A stretch of 64,000 nt of DNA, from contig JASANE010007433.1 in NCBI GenBank assembly GCA_030248225.1, forward strand, positions 1-64,000, given 5' to 3'. The position numbers and the translations under genes were made by a program. How positions within the stretch are numbered: the first letter of the stretch is position 1; every line of letters starts with the position of its first letter. A model generated the notes under the pieces. That model worked only from the letters and a program-made list of their open reading frames with translations, ran no database searches and had not been told where the DNA came from. The DNA is from Trileptium ribeirensis (Eukaryota; Nematoda; Enoplea; Enoplida; Thoracostomopsidae). This document shows positions 34,115 to 46,836 of this stretch, one piece after another.

Positions 34115-36880
34115 TAAAATGGCACGATAAATATTATGCTTTTAATTTTCACATGAACATATTTTAGTTGATAGAATGAATAAGTTGCTGTATTATTTCT
34201 AACATTTTCAATTTCTAAATTTCGTAGTACATATTTTTCGAATGTTTCAACTTTATTTCAGTAAACTTGTTATTATTACAGCGTAAAAGAATAAAATGAA
34301 ATGCTGCTTGGGCATTGAGCATTTAACATTTCACGACATCGAAGTATTTAATATAACAATTTTTTTAGTCACTCCAAAATATTGCTTGCGATTAATATAC
34401 AGTGTATACGTTTTGGTGTGACGAGAACCAGTTATTGTGGGATAAAATGATTTCTCAGTCAAATATTTATCGCAAACTGCGTAATCAACAAATTGCAGCT
34501 TCTAATCAGATGTTTATGTAATCTTGTAATCCTAATTTTATGGAAACTTCGGGAAAATCGTTTTATTAATTACAAGTAGATAGATTTCCATAAAATTATA
34601 CGCAAAAAATAGTTTCATATTTTGCGTTATATCAAAAATATCTGGTATTTTGTGAAAATTATACTTACTTAATTACTTTGAAAAAATCCGCAATGTAGCA
34701 TAATTGTGAAGTAAAATGCTGCTGTTAATAAAGTAATAAAGGGATCCTGCAGTTCATCATAAAATTTGGTGCTTATTTCAAAAATTCAGACAGCAACTCT
34801 CGGTGCTTTCCGGAAAAAAGGTACGATCTCTTAAAGAACCGTAAAATACTGAAAGAATATTATAACCTTTGTAAGCACGCTGTTCTTAACCGCAACAACA
34901 AAGAAGTTTATTAACAAATAGTATACCGATGCAGCATTTGCTTTTAATATTAATACTACTGCAAAAATATATAGTAAGCTTAGGCTTACTTACAAAAACA
35001 GAGCAGCTATTAGGTGATATGTCTTTAGTCCCGGATTATAGCCTAGAAAATTTTGATGATCTGATGTTATTAGATTTCCTTTGAAAAAATTGATCGAATA
35101 TGTAACCCAACGACTTCATTCTGACGCGCATGTAGTCTATAGTAAAGTATTTTAGCTTATACGAGCGAATGATTATTAATTGGAAGGTCTAGCACACATT
35201 ATCGTACATAAGCTGACGGCATGAGTAAACTCAATCCAATAGTGGTAACCGTAACTCATTTAGACCTTCATTGTTCATTTAATTCGGTAGTTTCTCTAGA
35301 TTTCTTGTTTCTCGTAAGCGCGTGTTTACCGTGTTTTTTGTGTTTATATTACGTTTTTCGGCGAGCACAAGCTTCTGATTGTTTTATGACCTGGCGATGC
35401 TATGAGCTCACTGAAGTAGGTATAGCATTTTCCGATCATTACATTCTATAGACATGTTACATTAAAAATATGGCATTTTTTATATTTGATTATTTGTGAG
35501 ACCAGTCAGTTAGCTATGCAGAAGCACAACACAATTCTTCAAGTTATCTGCCACTCAACCGCTGTGGCTGGAGTATCGTTACTATTTGGTTTTATGTCTA
35601 CCACCTGATTTATCAGCTAAAACTTATCTGTTACCCAATGCGCCCCTAATTTTGAGGTTACCGAAGGAAAATGTTGCTGGTTGGGCACGTTGTGCGGTAC
35701 GGTGGAGACAAGTACGCCGTAAGCAACAGGTGGTCACACGGGTTTTGGCTATCATACTGCGAGGAACAAGTGATGTGGGTGACACAATTTCATATATGGC
35801 AAAATGGTATATCTCTACGACCATGCAGAGCTATAAGACAAAATTATACGTATTAGGCAGTTCGACTTCATTCCTATATATTGGTAATTCACCATAGGCG
35901 TCGCCTGGGAAAACATATAGGAGGATTTGGTAACTGGGAGGGGCCTGGTAATTACTAGTGGTCGTTGTCGGTAGCATACCTTTAGTCTCTCCACTATACA
36001 GCATCACGGATTAACGGAGGTCTAGACTCCCATTCGCCGCTCATTATCTGTGCCCCAGGAAGCCGCTCAGTGGAGCCTGGCCGATGTTGCCAATGCTGAT
36101 AGAGATCTATGCTTGCAACCAATGTATAAATAACGATTGTTGCCTTAAATATATCCAAAAGTGAGTTCCCATCGTCCACTTATGATGGAATATTAGTTTA
36201 TGTCGAATTTGACAAATCACGAACAGATTACGAACTTGTTTTTAAATTTATAGCATTCGCAAGCCATATCTCATTGTCTTCCCTGTAGCCAAACAAAGAT
36301 ACCCTAACGCTCTGTCGTTTATTAACACTCTAACGGTTAATATAATTAAAGTATTATCCAAGACTTTTTAAATTATTACTAACACCCAATTGCATAAAAT
36401 GAACTTGTAAAAAATCTAAATCCACATAGCAGATCTGTCGAACATAATGTAACCAGAATATATTGCTGTACATTGAATAAATAAAAATCTACTGTCAGCG
36501 GACGCTGTTATACGTTTTACCGCAGTAATTTGGAGAATACTATCAACTATTTTGTGGTAATAAAACATATGGCCAAAACCAACAACTATTGTAAAGTAAA
36601 ACTTAAGTTATGACATTAAGCGATATTTTTTCAAAAACGTGTCAGATACACTTGTGCAAGATCTTGCGACGGACAGTATCTGCTGAAAATAGAACTCAGT
36701 TCTATTTTAGTAGGCAGACAGAGATAATTAATAACGCTCTAACGTTTGCTTAGCAATATAAAAATTGCTAAGTATACATAAGTACGAATAATAATGACAT
36801 ATGTAGTCGTATTATAGGCGATGTTATATTCAATAAAGTTTAAATTAGAAAGGAAGCAAATCCTACAATAAATATATACC
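34115..36880. other. Mostly featureless AT-rich DNA
   Basis: Apart from the GC-richer patch at 35586-35897 I see no exon, repeat or element boundary that I can support. Confidence 0.45.
35586..35897 (+). other. GC-richer segment with overlapping ORFs
   Basis: Three overlapping frames (103 codons and 61 codons on plus, 66 on minus) cover this patch. None shows a family motif. A degenerate repeat is the likeliest explanation. Confidence 0.2.
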
Positions 36881-36882
36881 TT

Positions 36883-37099
36883 GAGATTGCAGGAATTATT
36901 GAGGCAAGGATGCACTGGTGTAAACGACAACAAAATGAAAAATGCTCTACACAGTGCTACAAGGGTTATGAAGAAATCATACGAGCAGCTGAAAGATTAG
37001 ACAAAGCTTACTGGTGAAAAGTTGCACAGTATACTAGTAAAACCGGCAAATGTTCCTGTGGCCAACTTTACGGATTATTACTATCACACAGCCAACTAA
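36883..37099 (+). CDS. Candidate exon or decayed gene segment
   Basis: After an acceptor-like ATTGCAG, one frame runs 36 codons (ALHSATRVMKKSYEQLKD), meets one TAG, and continues open for 32 codons (ILVKPANVPVANFTDYYYHT) to TAA at 37099. A second frame over the first half has four cysteines. Not recognised; could be a pseudogene with one nonsense codon. Confidence 0.25.
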
Positions 37100-37949
37100 A
37101 AAAGTTTTTTACATAGTTAAATCGATATTATAATCTGGTACAAGTAGAATTTATACCCCTTCTGATTTGTGTTTGATGAAGCCAAAATAAATTGAAACGT
37201 AACGTTATACAGCACTTTAGATAATGATGTAAAAGAAGTTTAAACCTAAAAGAGCTAAATAGGTTTACACATAATTCTTGTAATAAATTGGTTTAATGTT
37301 TAAATGTGTACAAAAACCGGGCGGCATTAAAGCATTGTCCTGCACCATTTTGTTCTTCGTGCAGTGCGCGCAAATATTCAATTCAGAACCAGCCGTTAAA
37401 AACCAATCAATATATCCTATCCCTTGTCAGGCTATATTTTTCCGCACATTACTGTGGAATAATACTAGGCTATACATACAATCAATGAAATTATCTGAGA
37501 ATATGCATTCATAAAGCATATACGTATATGAAAACACACTTGTAATAGGTACTTACGCAGGTCGCTCACGTGATATTACTCGGCAATATTACACCTGATC
37601 TTCGATAAACTGAAAATCAAAAACAAGTCCGCTTACATCGGAATCGCTGTAAATTTTTGTCAAAGTAAATAAATTTGTGTAGTTGAACATTATTTAAAAG
37701 TGTCTTCAATGTACTATTTCAGTGCCCCAACTAAAGAATGACCATTCAATCTTATGCAAGCATCTTGCAGCTACTGAATTTTGGGACAGCATTCGTACAA
37801 ACAAACACAAGAAAAGTCTTGTACAAAACAAATTTGAACAATTATATTGAGAAAGCTCTAAGACTTTGAAAAAACTGCGCATAAAACATAAATTTCTCGC
37901 ATAAAGCAAACGAAAATTTATTGAGCGGAGCTCGGCGAAGCCGAGCGAA

Positions 37950-38812
37950 GCGTTTTTATTTTCTGTCTGGGAGTAGAAAGGTCGATGTCCGTCCGTTCGT
38001 TCGTTCGTTCGTTCGGTCCGACGGATCTCAAGAACCACTGAACCGATTTTAAAAAACTTTTTTTGTTTGAAAGCCTATCATGTCAGAGTGTGCACCTGAT
38101 ATTTGGGATTAAAAAATTTTGAGTGGTTAATTAGAATTAGCTTATTTTATGCAGCTAAAATAGAGAATTTTGCAATATTTGTGTTATTTTCGTATTAGAA
38201 TCGTTTCGATCAAACCATTATAGGGTTTTTTGGGTCGAAGAATTCAAATATATTTTTACCAATGATAAAGTCCTTTGCCCTATGCAATGTAGTTACAAGA
38301 ACATAAAATTGAGTACATTAGTAATGCCACAGCCCAAGCTCCGCTCACAAATGTAGTTCCACTACCGACTAGTTATTTTCTGTCTTGGAGGAAAAGGTCG
38401 ATGTCCGTCTGTTCGTTCGTTCGTTCGTTCGGTCGCTCCGACGGACCTCAAGAACCACTGAACGGATTTTAAAAAACTTTTTTGTTTGAAAGCCATCATG
38501 TCAGAGTGTGCACCTGATATTTGGGATTAAAAAATTTTGAGTGGTTAATTAGTAATTAGCTAATTAGTTAATTTTATGCAGCTAAAATAGAGAATTTTGC
38601 AATAGTTGTGTTATTTATTGAAATAGAATCGTTTCGATCAAACCATTATAGGGTTTTTGGGTCGAAGAATTCAAATATAATATTTTTACAAATGATAAAG
38701 CCCTATGCCCTATGCAATGTAGTTACGAGAACATATAATTGAGTATATACATTCGTAATGCCACAGCCCAAGCTCCGCTCACAAATGTAGTTCCACTACC
38801 GACTAGTATTTT
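37950..38812. repeat. Direct duplication, 417 bp x 2, with (TTCG)n
   Basis: TTATTTTCTGTCT starts both copies (37956, 38373), each with a run of TTCG, then TCAAGAACCACTGAACSGAT, and each ends CAAGCTCCGCTCACAAATG and ACTACCGACTAG. The left flank GAGCTCGGCGAAGCCGAGCG is a palindromic GC-rich block. The reverse frame of the TTCG run gives a low-complexity peptide only. Confidence 0.8.
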
Positions 38813-39424
38813 AATGATAATTCGAGGACATCTACCGGTAGGGACAACTTGACCCTGGAATGAAGCGTACCCATATTAAAATTTTTTAGCAGTCTACACC
38901 TAAAATACCTCGATGCGAACGACTGACCTAGTTCAAATGTAATCTATTTTGGACCGCACCTGCAGCCTAAAGTAGTATTTCAATTTAGTTTACTTAGGAA
39001 TTTAGCAATCCATTAAACCATATTAATCAAAAGTGTATTCAAGTGCACTCAAAATGTGCTTCCTTCGACACGTTATATTAATATAGTGTTCACAAATCTC
39101 AACTATAATAAAGGTAGGTATGTATAACAACCGCAGTTACGATATCGACTCGTCTTAACTACATTTTATAATACTAATTCAAAATGTAAAGTTTAAACTA
39201 TTAAACGGCGAGAAGGAGTTTCGTTTCATAAAGGAAAAGCTTACGATAAATAGAGGGTAAACGCAATATTTACAACGTTATTACGACAAATCAAATTTAG
39301 CTACAAAACAGCGTTAAGGGAATTTTTTGTTTCTGTAAACCAAAAGTATTTGTGCCGATTTTATTTCGTAATAATCCAGTATAACTAACATGCTATAGTG
39401 TGATACAAAAATATCCTATTATAG

Positions 39425-39500
39425 TTTTACTGGTGCGCTGGCAGTTGGAAAAGCATTGCCTAAATTTCGAACTCGCAATGATGGCCTCAACGCCCGATGG
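39425..39500 (+). repeat. Dispersed repeat R3 with B-box-like core
   Basis: GGTGCGCTGGCAGTTGG, CATTGCCTAAATTTCGAACT and CGCAATGATGGCCTCAACGC form an ~80-bp unit also seen, inverted, at 24862-24945, 26190-26275 and 27720-27775. TTTCGAACTC resembles a polymerase III B box, so this could be a SINE core. Confidence 0.5.
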
Positions 39501-39877
39501 AAACCTCGTTACGTTGACTTTGTGGTTACTATTGTGCGTTTGTTAATAAACCTATTTGTTGCTGTTTCTGGTTAGAAGGCGGACTAAATTAGCACTAAAA
39601 GTTTGGTTTATGCTAACATGAACGCCGGAACACGCTTCATCGGTATCGTGAACGTACCTACGCAGGCTAGTGTTAGAGTTAAAACTTCAAAAATGTCTGA
39701 TCTCCCCATAGCTTACATATTGCTTAAGCACAAGAAAAACGTAAGAATCGTAACAATTACCCCTTGTGTAATCATAATACCATATAAACAACATTAAGTT
39801 ATATCCACTATTCCGACCAGACAACTTTGTAAATTGGAGAAAATTGTTGAAAATTTTGTGTTTTGAAACTTTTTAGA

Positions 39878-40108
39878 CCTTTAACGCTTAGTGTCCACAA
39901 ATGAATAGGGCTCAAATTGTATGCTGCTATGGTGGTACAATGTCTGTCTGCTCCAGCGTTATTGTTTCGCTTTGAGAGATTCCTTAATGAATCGAGCAAC
40001 AGCTCCTCGATGGCTCAGCGGTTCACATACGCAAAGTCAACCCGTATAATCTGGGTTCGATTGGTGGAGCCGGCACCACGATACAGAAACTTATTCAGAC
40101 GTTAAGGG
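39878..40108 (+). mobile_element. tRNA-like element with inverted ends, copy B
   Basis: Left end CCTTTAACGC and right end ACGTTAAGGGG are near-inverted. The internal segment GAGCAACAGCTCCTCGATGG then CTCAGCGG is the A-box region (about 40010-40023), and GGGTTCGATTGG at 40052 the B box. The leader before the A box (ATTCCTTAATGAATCGAGC) matches copy A (TTCCTTAAGAAACCAAGC). Confidence 0.55.
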
Positions 40109-40109
40109 G

Positions 40110-41178
40110 TTAATCACATCGGCCAATGATTAGGCCTGTCAGTCGCAAACATTTCAAAATGCATCAAGACACTGTTACGTCGCCATGCCGGATGGCCAGA
40201 TAGCATTTGGTTGATCCTTACTTTCCTGCTACAAATAAATACGCATGTATTGACAGACATAAATAGATATAGTTTGCTTCAACTTGGGCTGGTAGTCTAG
40301 TAAAAATGACTATGCGGACACAAGTGTAGGTGACAAAGTCAAAAGCCTATCGGCAGTAACAAAAAGATTTATGTAAATTTTAGTTTTAATTCTTCAGTAT
40401 TTTATTTTTATAGCACCGTGTGTGAGTGTGAATTTCAATCGACGGTGTGGGTCAACTAAAAGTTCATTTCATTCGAACGGTATGATAAATCATTTGAAAG
40501 TGATTAAATTTTGACGTAGCTTCACTCTTCTACTTACTTTACATATCGACTTCATGACTTGAAATGCAATTAGCATAAATCATAATGAGAGTGTTATAGT
40601 TGTAAGTGGCGTACATATTTAAGTAAAATCTATTCATACTATGTTTACTTGTAGCTCCAAGCAGCACTATTTACATGCACAAATACGAAAAATCGGAAAA
40701 TATGTATCTTTGGTAACGTTTGGGTTACCCACTTGGTAAAACCTGGTTTGTTAAACCACTAATGCTGAATTTTATTACAAAAATCATCGTAGGAAGGCAC
40801 TGAAGGATCTCTATTTTCTCATTTGATACGTTTGAGGTTTGGCTCGTACCGATAAAACCATTTGTCTCAAATATTTCATTTCTCAAATAGTTATTAAACA
40901 ACTCTTAGCTTTAGGCAATATTATTACAAATCTTAGTGTTATCACGTTTAACATAACAACACGAAAACGGATTCGGTTTAACAGTTCAGCATAATATGAG
41001 CAGGCATAGCGTGACGAGAATAACTTCTTTCATTGCATAATCTCACAAAAACTAGCAATTCAGTAACAAAATTCCGTCGATTTTGTGGTTGCTGCAAATC
41101 TTTACTTTTTGAGGATATCTGGTTTCAGTTGCGCACAATCATGTATGTACTTCAGGCTGCACGTTCGTAGCATTGATG
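40110..41178. other. No gene recognised
   Basis: AT-rich spacer between a tRNA-like element and a Harbinger-like element. Nothing supported. Confidence 0.45.
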
Positions 41179-41181
41179 TTA

Positions 41182-41510
41182 TGCATGAGTAAACTTAAGC
41201 TGCGCCCCTTACCATCCTCTTTTGACAAAAGCGATTGCCATTCATTTGTCTATGAACTCAAATTTCATTTCTTACGTTAAAGAACAGAAATTAGTGCTTT
41301 TCATATTCCATACATTATAACTTGAAAATGTTCGCGAACACATTGGTGTTAAAGTACAGGGGCCGAATTGCATTCGCTAATGGCTTTATGGAACAGAAAA
41401 ATGTCGAAATTGGATACGGTTATTGAAATCAGTGTTTTGTTCGCTAACCACGTTTTGTATATGGTGTTAAAAGAGGATGGTTGGGGGCGCATCTTAAGTT
41501 TACTCTTGCA
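41182..41510. mobile_element. Harbinger-like miniature element, second subfamily
   Basis: Left TGCATGAGTAAACTTAAGCT then GCGCCCCTTACCATCCTCTTTT; right AAAAGAGGATGGTTGGGGGC then GCATCTTAAGTTTACTCTTGCA: about 42 bp of near-perfect inverted repeat. TTA duplications lie at 41179-41181 and 41511-41513. The TGC...GCA ends link it to the other three TTA/TAA elements, though its sequence is otherwise different. Confidence 0.78.
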
Positions 41511-42202
41511 TTATACTAACAAAATTTAAGCTAGAAATATATTGTCCGAAACACCTACTTTGTAAGTTGTAAATAGGAATTGCGAATTTGATTGTAATTT
41601 AAGGCGTGGTAATTTAAGGTTTTTATGTGGCTCGTGTGTTCACATTGCATGTATAACGGTCTAATACCCTTGACTTCATGAACAATTTTAATACATAATT
41701 CTATTATCGATTACAGTGGTGAAAATGCTGCTGAGGCCAAAAAAAGATTAAAAAAATTGGTGTTGTCAAATGTATCTGCACCATAATAAATAGATCGTCT
41801 TGATTTATAGTGCAGCACTGAGTATTTAGATGCATTGTGCGTCTATAGGCCATCCTTTGCTCATGAACAAAATACTGTTTGTGGTTTGAACTGGTTAGTC
41901 GATAAAACAAACGACAGTTCATAAAACTAATGCTGCGAGTGAAGCAGCTGTTAGTAAGCCACCAGGACTTACAGAACAATGAAATTTGAAGCACTAGTGA
42001 ATCGACTTTATCAGAGCTGATGTTATGTACCTATGTGCTTTCATGTCATGACACTGTTGAGAACGTCACTTGTCGCAATGGAACGCAAGCATTCGTTGGA
42101 CTATAGCAGAGGCGATAGGACATTGTACCAGCCTTTTATAAGTCATATACTCTGAGCTTTGCAGTTGACTATTGTCGTCTCACAACATAACAAATTAGTC
42201 GA

Positions 42203-42553
42203 GTGGTGATGGTGATTAGTCGAGTTCAGAATCCGAGAGATTCTACACCAAACCAGCTACATTTAGTAACCACCAAGACGACACTTAGAATCAATCGTAT
42301 CGTATATGAACTTTCTAACCTTGGTGATAAATTAGGTTTTCAGCGACAAATTTCTCCTTTTTTAAGTACTTTGCGGAAGGTGATGAAAGCTAAAATCGTT
42401 CCAAACTTGCCAGCATTCAGGATCATAATCAGGTCTATCGTAGAAACGGTTAATCTCCGATGTTTTCCTGTCAGACCATGCTACACACAATATAACTATG
42501 ACGTGCCTACATCTTTTCCCTATAGTGCCAGAAATTACTTCGGCGTCATTTGA
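42203..42553 (+). other. 116-codon ORF of unknown nature
   Basis: One of the longer non-repeat open frames in the plus strand (MVMVISRVQNPRDSTPN at its start). No domain recognised, no clear splice context or poly(A) signal tied to it. Could be chance. Confidence 0.2.
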
Positions 42554-42948
42554 ATACTACTATTTTATCATTGTGAACAAAAGTGAAAGAAATGTTTCAT
42601 GCCGACCAGGCATCTTAGAGAGTCCTTACCCGCAAACAGGTTAGGGCTTTCATTACCTTACACACCATCGCGCGTCCAATCTATATGATACTTTTTAATT
42701 AATTCATTTGGTACGCAATCCTATTTTGCTGGTTCACGCCGACATGCCAAAACATGAAGCGGTAGAAACTTGATGAATTTCCAAATGCTACATGCTAAAT
42801 TACTTAATCTGACGTTCATCTGCCATTGCTATTGTTCATCCGGAAACTAAACTTGAACATGAAAAATTTAAGAACTTGAAAAATACTCAAATATACTTTT
42901 ATAAATAATGCCACTAAAAAGTATTAAGAAAACTTGCTGCTTGAACAG

Positions 42949-43003
42949 GTGGTAATCGTCTGAAACCTAGCCAAACACCAACTGTCCCCGACCTCGATAC
43001 CAA
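42949..43003 (+). CDS. Candidate short exon, unidentified gene
   Basis: Bounded by CTTGAACAG and by ACCAA|GTAAGAG. The frame reads GNRLKPSQTPTVPDLDT, a Pro/Ser/Thr-rich linker type, with phase 1 in and phase 2 out. No partner exon found. Confidence 0.28.
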
Positions 43004-43194
43004 GTAAGAGTGTGCCGGAGTAGAAGAATGAAATAGTGTAAAGTGAATAGTGTAAAATGGTCGAACACGAGCTGGTAAAGAACAAATTTATTTATTTATT
43101 TACTGTTGATTTTGATTTTTACAAACGTTTAGAATTAATCTATCTTCCTTTGCGGCAAATATATTTTTAAAGTATTATGATTCGCTCTTTCCAT

Positions 43195-43492
43195 TATGGA
43201 TTGTCCACTTTAAAACTGAAGCAGGAGGATAGAAAATTCCCTCTGAAATTCACTGGGTTCTTTATAGAACCCACAAATTTGAAAATTTGTGGTTGCTGCG
43301 AAATTTCATCTATTCTGTAATTTTCTGGATGCTTATCTTAGAATACAGTAATTAACCAGTAATTTGAAAATTTGTGGATGGTAATAAATTGCACGCACCC
43401 AGTAATTTCTCAGGTGCAATCAAGACCCAGTAATTAGAATTTTCGTGGGACAAATTTTATTCCATCCAGTTTTAAAGTGGACCATTTATTAG
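43195..43492. mobile_element. Miniature inverted-repeat element with internal palindromes
   Basis: GTCCACTTTAAAACTG at 43203 is inverted as CAGTTTTAAAGTGGAC at 43468-43483. The inside contains GGGTTC TTTATA GAACCC and CCACAAATTTGAAAATTTGTGG, both able to fold. The exact ends and target duplication are unclear (TTA left, TTTA right). Confidence 0.6.
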
Positions 43493-43935
43493 GCGATGCC
43501 CTGTTAAAATCTTAACGTTTGGAGAATTGCCTCCAAAGTCAAACCAAGCATCGCTAATCAAATTCAAGAGATGTGTTAAATCATTATCAGACAGCAGTTA
43601 TAGCCAATGTTCAAGAACTGATTTCTGATACGATTTTTCATTTTCCAGCAGTACTAGTACATAGATTTATTTGTGATGTATTGTAAAACGATATTTAAAT
43701 GATCGTACCAATATATAAATTTAAACAAATCGGCCAAGAATTAAGACTGTGTGCGACAATATTCTGACGAATTAAAACAAGACAAAAGCGCGCTGCTAAT
43801 TGGCATTAGAGGAATTATCGGATTGCGTTGGTGATGCATTTGAAGTATGCACTTAGGCTGTTTAAACAAACGTGCCTTATTAAGAAGATTTAAAACGTTA
43901 TTTGTCTTCTTATAATTTTTATAAATATATTAACA

Positions 43936-43957
43936 TATATATATATATATATATAAT
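43936..43957. repeat. (TA)n microsatellite
   Basis: About eleven TA units in an AT-rich stretch. Confidence 0.8.
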
Positions 43958-44694
43958 TGATTTGGCTGGATGCAGATGTGTTACAAATTTCCTTGTCATT
44001 AACTATCACTGACCATGGCCTTGTTCACATTATCATTCAGATATCTTTCAATACATAATTGACGAAGACTGAATAGGATGTTTTGAAACTATTTTTACAT
44101 ATGTAAACAGGAAGGTGAAATTTAACCAATGATCATATTGAAAATATATTAAAGTTATCTAGATGACGCAGAGTTCTTAAAACCCTACACATCTAAAATA
44201 GTAAAGAAGTAACAAACAACAATATTCAGGTATTAGCAAACTTATTTCCCGTTCTGGTTGACAGTAGAGATTATAACCTTGGCCTTTGGCCAAGTCTGGT
44301 GAAGTGCGGCCCTAATGCAGGACTGGAAGGGTCGACAACCAATTGCACCCAGGCAGGGCCGACATTTTGGCACTCTGGGCAGGCCGCACCGACTGTTGCG
44401 CCGGCTGACGTGGTCCGGTTTGAGAATTAAAGCGTAAAACTACGTAATGTCAGTGCGTATGTAATGGATGTGATGCGCTGTGTGCAACCACATCACGCAC
44501 CACCTCTGTATAATAATTTTTTCATTTCAAGATGAATAAGGTCTTTGTTACCGTAATGTTGAATAGTACTTAGAATTTAAGGATATAAACTGGATATTCT
44601 GGTCAACACGCAACATATTTTGAATGGCTTTAGTAGTGTTTCGCTGGCAGATATAATTTCATAACACAAGTCGGTAGCCGTGCGTTTATTTCAA

Positions 44695-44976
44695 CCCATT
44701 AATGCACAGTATTACGAATCCGAAAACAGCGAACATCGAGCTTCGTTCTGTATTGTAGCGATACGTTATTATAATTATTTGCACGTTTGTTGTTATTCGC
44801 TCGCTTTACAAGGCTTCGTGCAGAACCGAGCAATAGCTTCTACATAGCACAGTGGTTTGTATACGCCGCTTGCGCGCGTACAACTCGGGTTGCATTCCTG
44901 TTACCGGCTAGAATTTTTCAAACATAGGATGTACTGCGGTCACTATTTGCATTCGAACACATGCGTGTTAATTCAA
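44695..44976 (+). mobile_element. tRNA-like element with inverted ends, copy C
   Basis: Starts CCCATTAATGC and ends near ATGCGTGTTAATT, a degraded inverted pair. GTTATTCGCTCGCTTTACAA leads to TACATAGCACAGTGGTTTG (A-box region, about 44843) and GGGTTGCATTCC (decayed B box, about 44886). It is more diverged than copies A and B. Confidence 0.5.
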
Positions 44977-45034
44977 TTATTTCACTACGATTGTGCATTA
45001 AAATAAAATAATCAGCTCAATTCTTATTACTTAC

Positions 45035-45055
45035 ATATACGTCCGGCCTGAATAA
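45035..45055 (-). CDS. Candidate 21-nt microexon
   Basis: The minus strand has a strong acceptor, CATTTTTCTTGTAG, and a strong donor, GTAAGTAAT, 21 bases apart; in phase 0 they encode LFRPDVY. Length divisible by three and both sites good, but no partner exon identified. Confidence 0.27.
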
Positions 45056-45931
45056 CTACAAGAAAAATGGCATAACTTGACTGACACGACAAACTGTACA
45101 AAATGTATTCCTGGTTCGCTCTAGTACGATTTCGATCAACTTCAATCAATATCTCACCAAACTCTCGCGAAACAAGAATAGTTGTTCGATTGTGTAGACA
45201 TTCAAATGTTGGCCTTGCGGCGGACTAAAGGTTCAAAGCAAAGCACACATTAATCCCCGAATAATCGGCTTGAATTGAGTAAAATAGCAGCTTCCTTGGC
45301 GTTTGCTTCAAAGCTGACGTTGACTGAGATAAATACGTCATTGTTGACTCAGCGTACGACATTTATGTACTCAAACGATTATTTTGTGGCAACAGTCTTT
45401 GCACTGGCGTTCACTTGACTTAACGTTTGCTTATAAATCAAATCTGCGAATAGCTTAATTTTTCGCTGTTGCTATTAAAATAGATGATCACAGTCGAAAG
45501 GTTTCAACGTACCATGTAAATAAAAATATTTCCGCATCGATAATTGCAGTCCTAAAGATTCCGATCTAAATAATTGTTGAGACTCATACGTCTACGCTGT
45601 CGTATATATGCGTTTGTTGCAATGAAATTGTGGAAATTGCTCCACGGAAATCCGCTGTGTTAGTAGGTATTATGTAAAAAGAACGTGCTGCGTAGAAACA
45701 AACTACTACGTGCTTGCATTGACTAAAAGTATGCATTTTTTATGTAGTTTGTTTTTAGGAGGAGTCAATATTTTTATGGGAATTTTGAAGTTGTTTTCAA
45801 AAATTGATCCACATTTGAGCTTTTGCTCCCAAATGTTTTGTTAAAGGTGGTGAATATTAACTTATTAATTCGTATCAGTATGACAAAAATGTTATAGACG
45901 TTTTGGATATGACGAAAATGGAAGCTAATTT

Positions 45932-46610
45932 CAACTCTTTAACTAATACTGTTGTGCGACAGCAACCAGTTACAATACGACCGATACTCGAAATGTAAAT
46001 TCAGGAGGTAAAGGGTTAATCAAAATTTAGTACTCCAAATATTTAACCACCAAACTCCCTTTGTTGTTCGATAACAATAAATTACTTTTCAATTTGATGT
46101 ACTAACTAAATTTGACTAATACTGCATGTTTGCACGCGTGCTGTTGTTCGCCAGCTTTAGGAGCCTTAAAGGTAGGAGCTATAGCAAGTGACAGCTCAGT
46201 GGTTAGCAAGCATGACTTTCACCAGAGCGTTCGGTGTTCGATACCTTGCGGCGACCAATAACTGTTCATCCATACTCGAAATGTAAATGAATTCAGGAAG
46301 TAAAGGGTTAATCAAACTTTAGTACGCTGACACATGTTTAACCGTTTAGCTCCTACTGTTGTTCGACAACAACAAATTACATTTGAATGTGTTGTGCTAA
46401 CTAAATTCGACTAATACCGCAAGTTTGCACGCCAATTGTTCTTCGCCAGCTTTACGAGGAGCCTTAAGGATAGAAGCAATAGCTCCGAGATAGCTCAGTG
46501 GTTAGTAAACGTCATTTTAACCACATCATTCGAAGTTCGATACTTCGCGGCAACGAATAACAGTTCATCGATACTCGAAATGTAAATTAATTCAGGAGGT
46601 AAAGAATTAA
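45932..46610 (+). repeat. Tandem array of the tRNA-like element (about 295-bp unit)
   Basis: Two nearly full units plus a shortened one are joined head to tail. The sentence-like landmark ATACTCGAAATGTAAAT followed by TTCAGGAGGTAAAGGGTTAA recurs with spacings of 292 and 299 bp. Each full unit contains an A box (46191-46204; 46490-46503, the latter a perfect TAGCTCAGTGG) and a B-box-like TGTTCGATACC/AGTTCGATACT (46233, 46532). The shortened first unit lacks the tRNA-like core. Confidence 0.65.
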
Positions 46611-46836
46611 TAGTAAACTTTTGAAACTAGTTACTTTGAGAAATTTTGCCTTGAGTAGGAAACACGATTATTTAAATACGTCCAGGAAAATGAGGGTTAC
46701 ATAAAACCCACACTAGAAACTGCAGTTTAATACACATTTTGCGCTTACCACATTGTGAGGAACTTATCGATATTGATACCGCGTTTCGACCAAATATCAG
46801 GACCCAATAGCTCAATAGCAGAATGGTGTCACAGTT

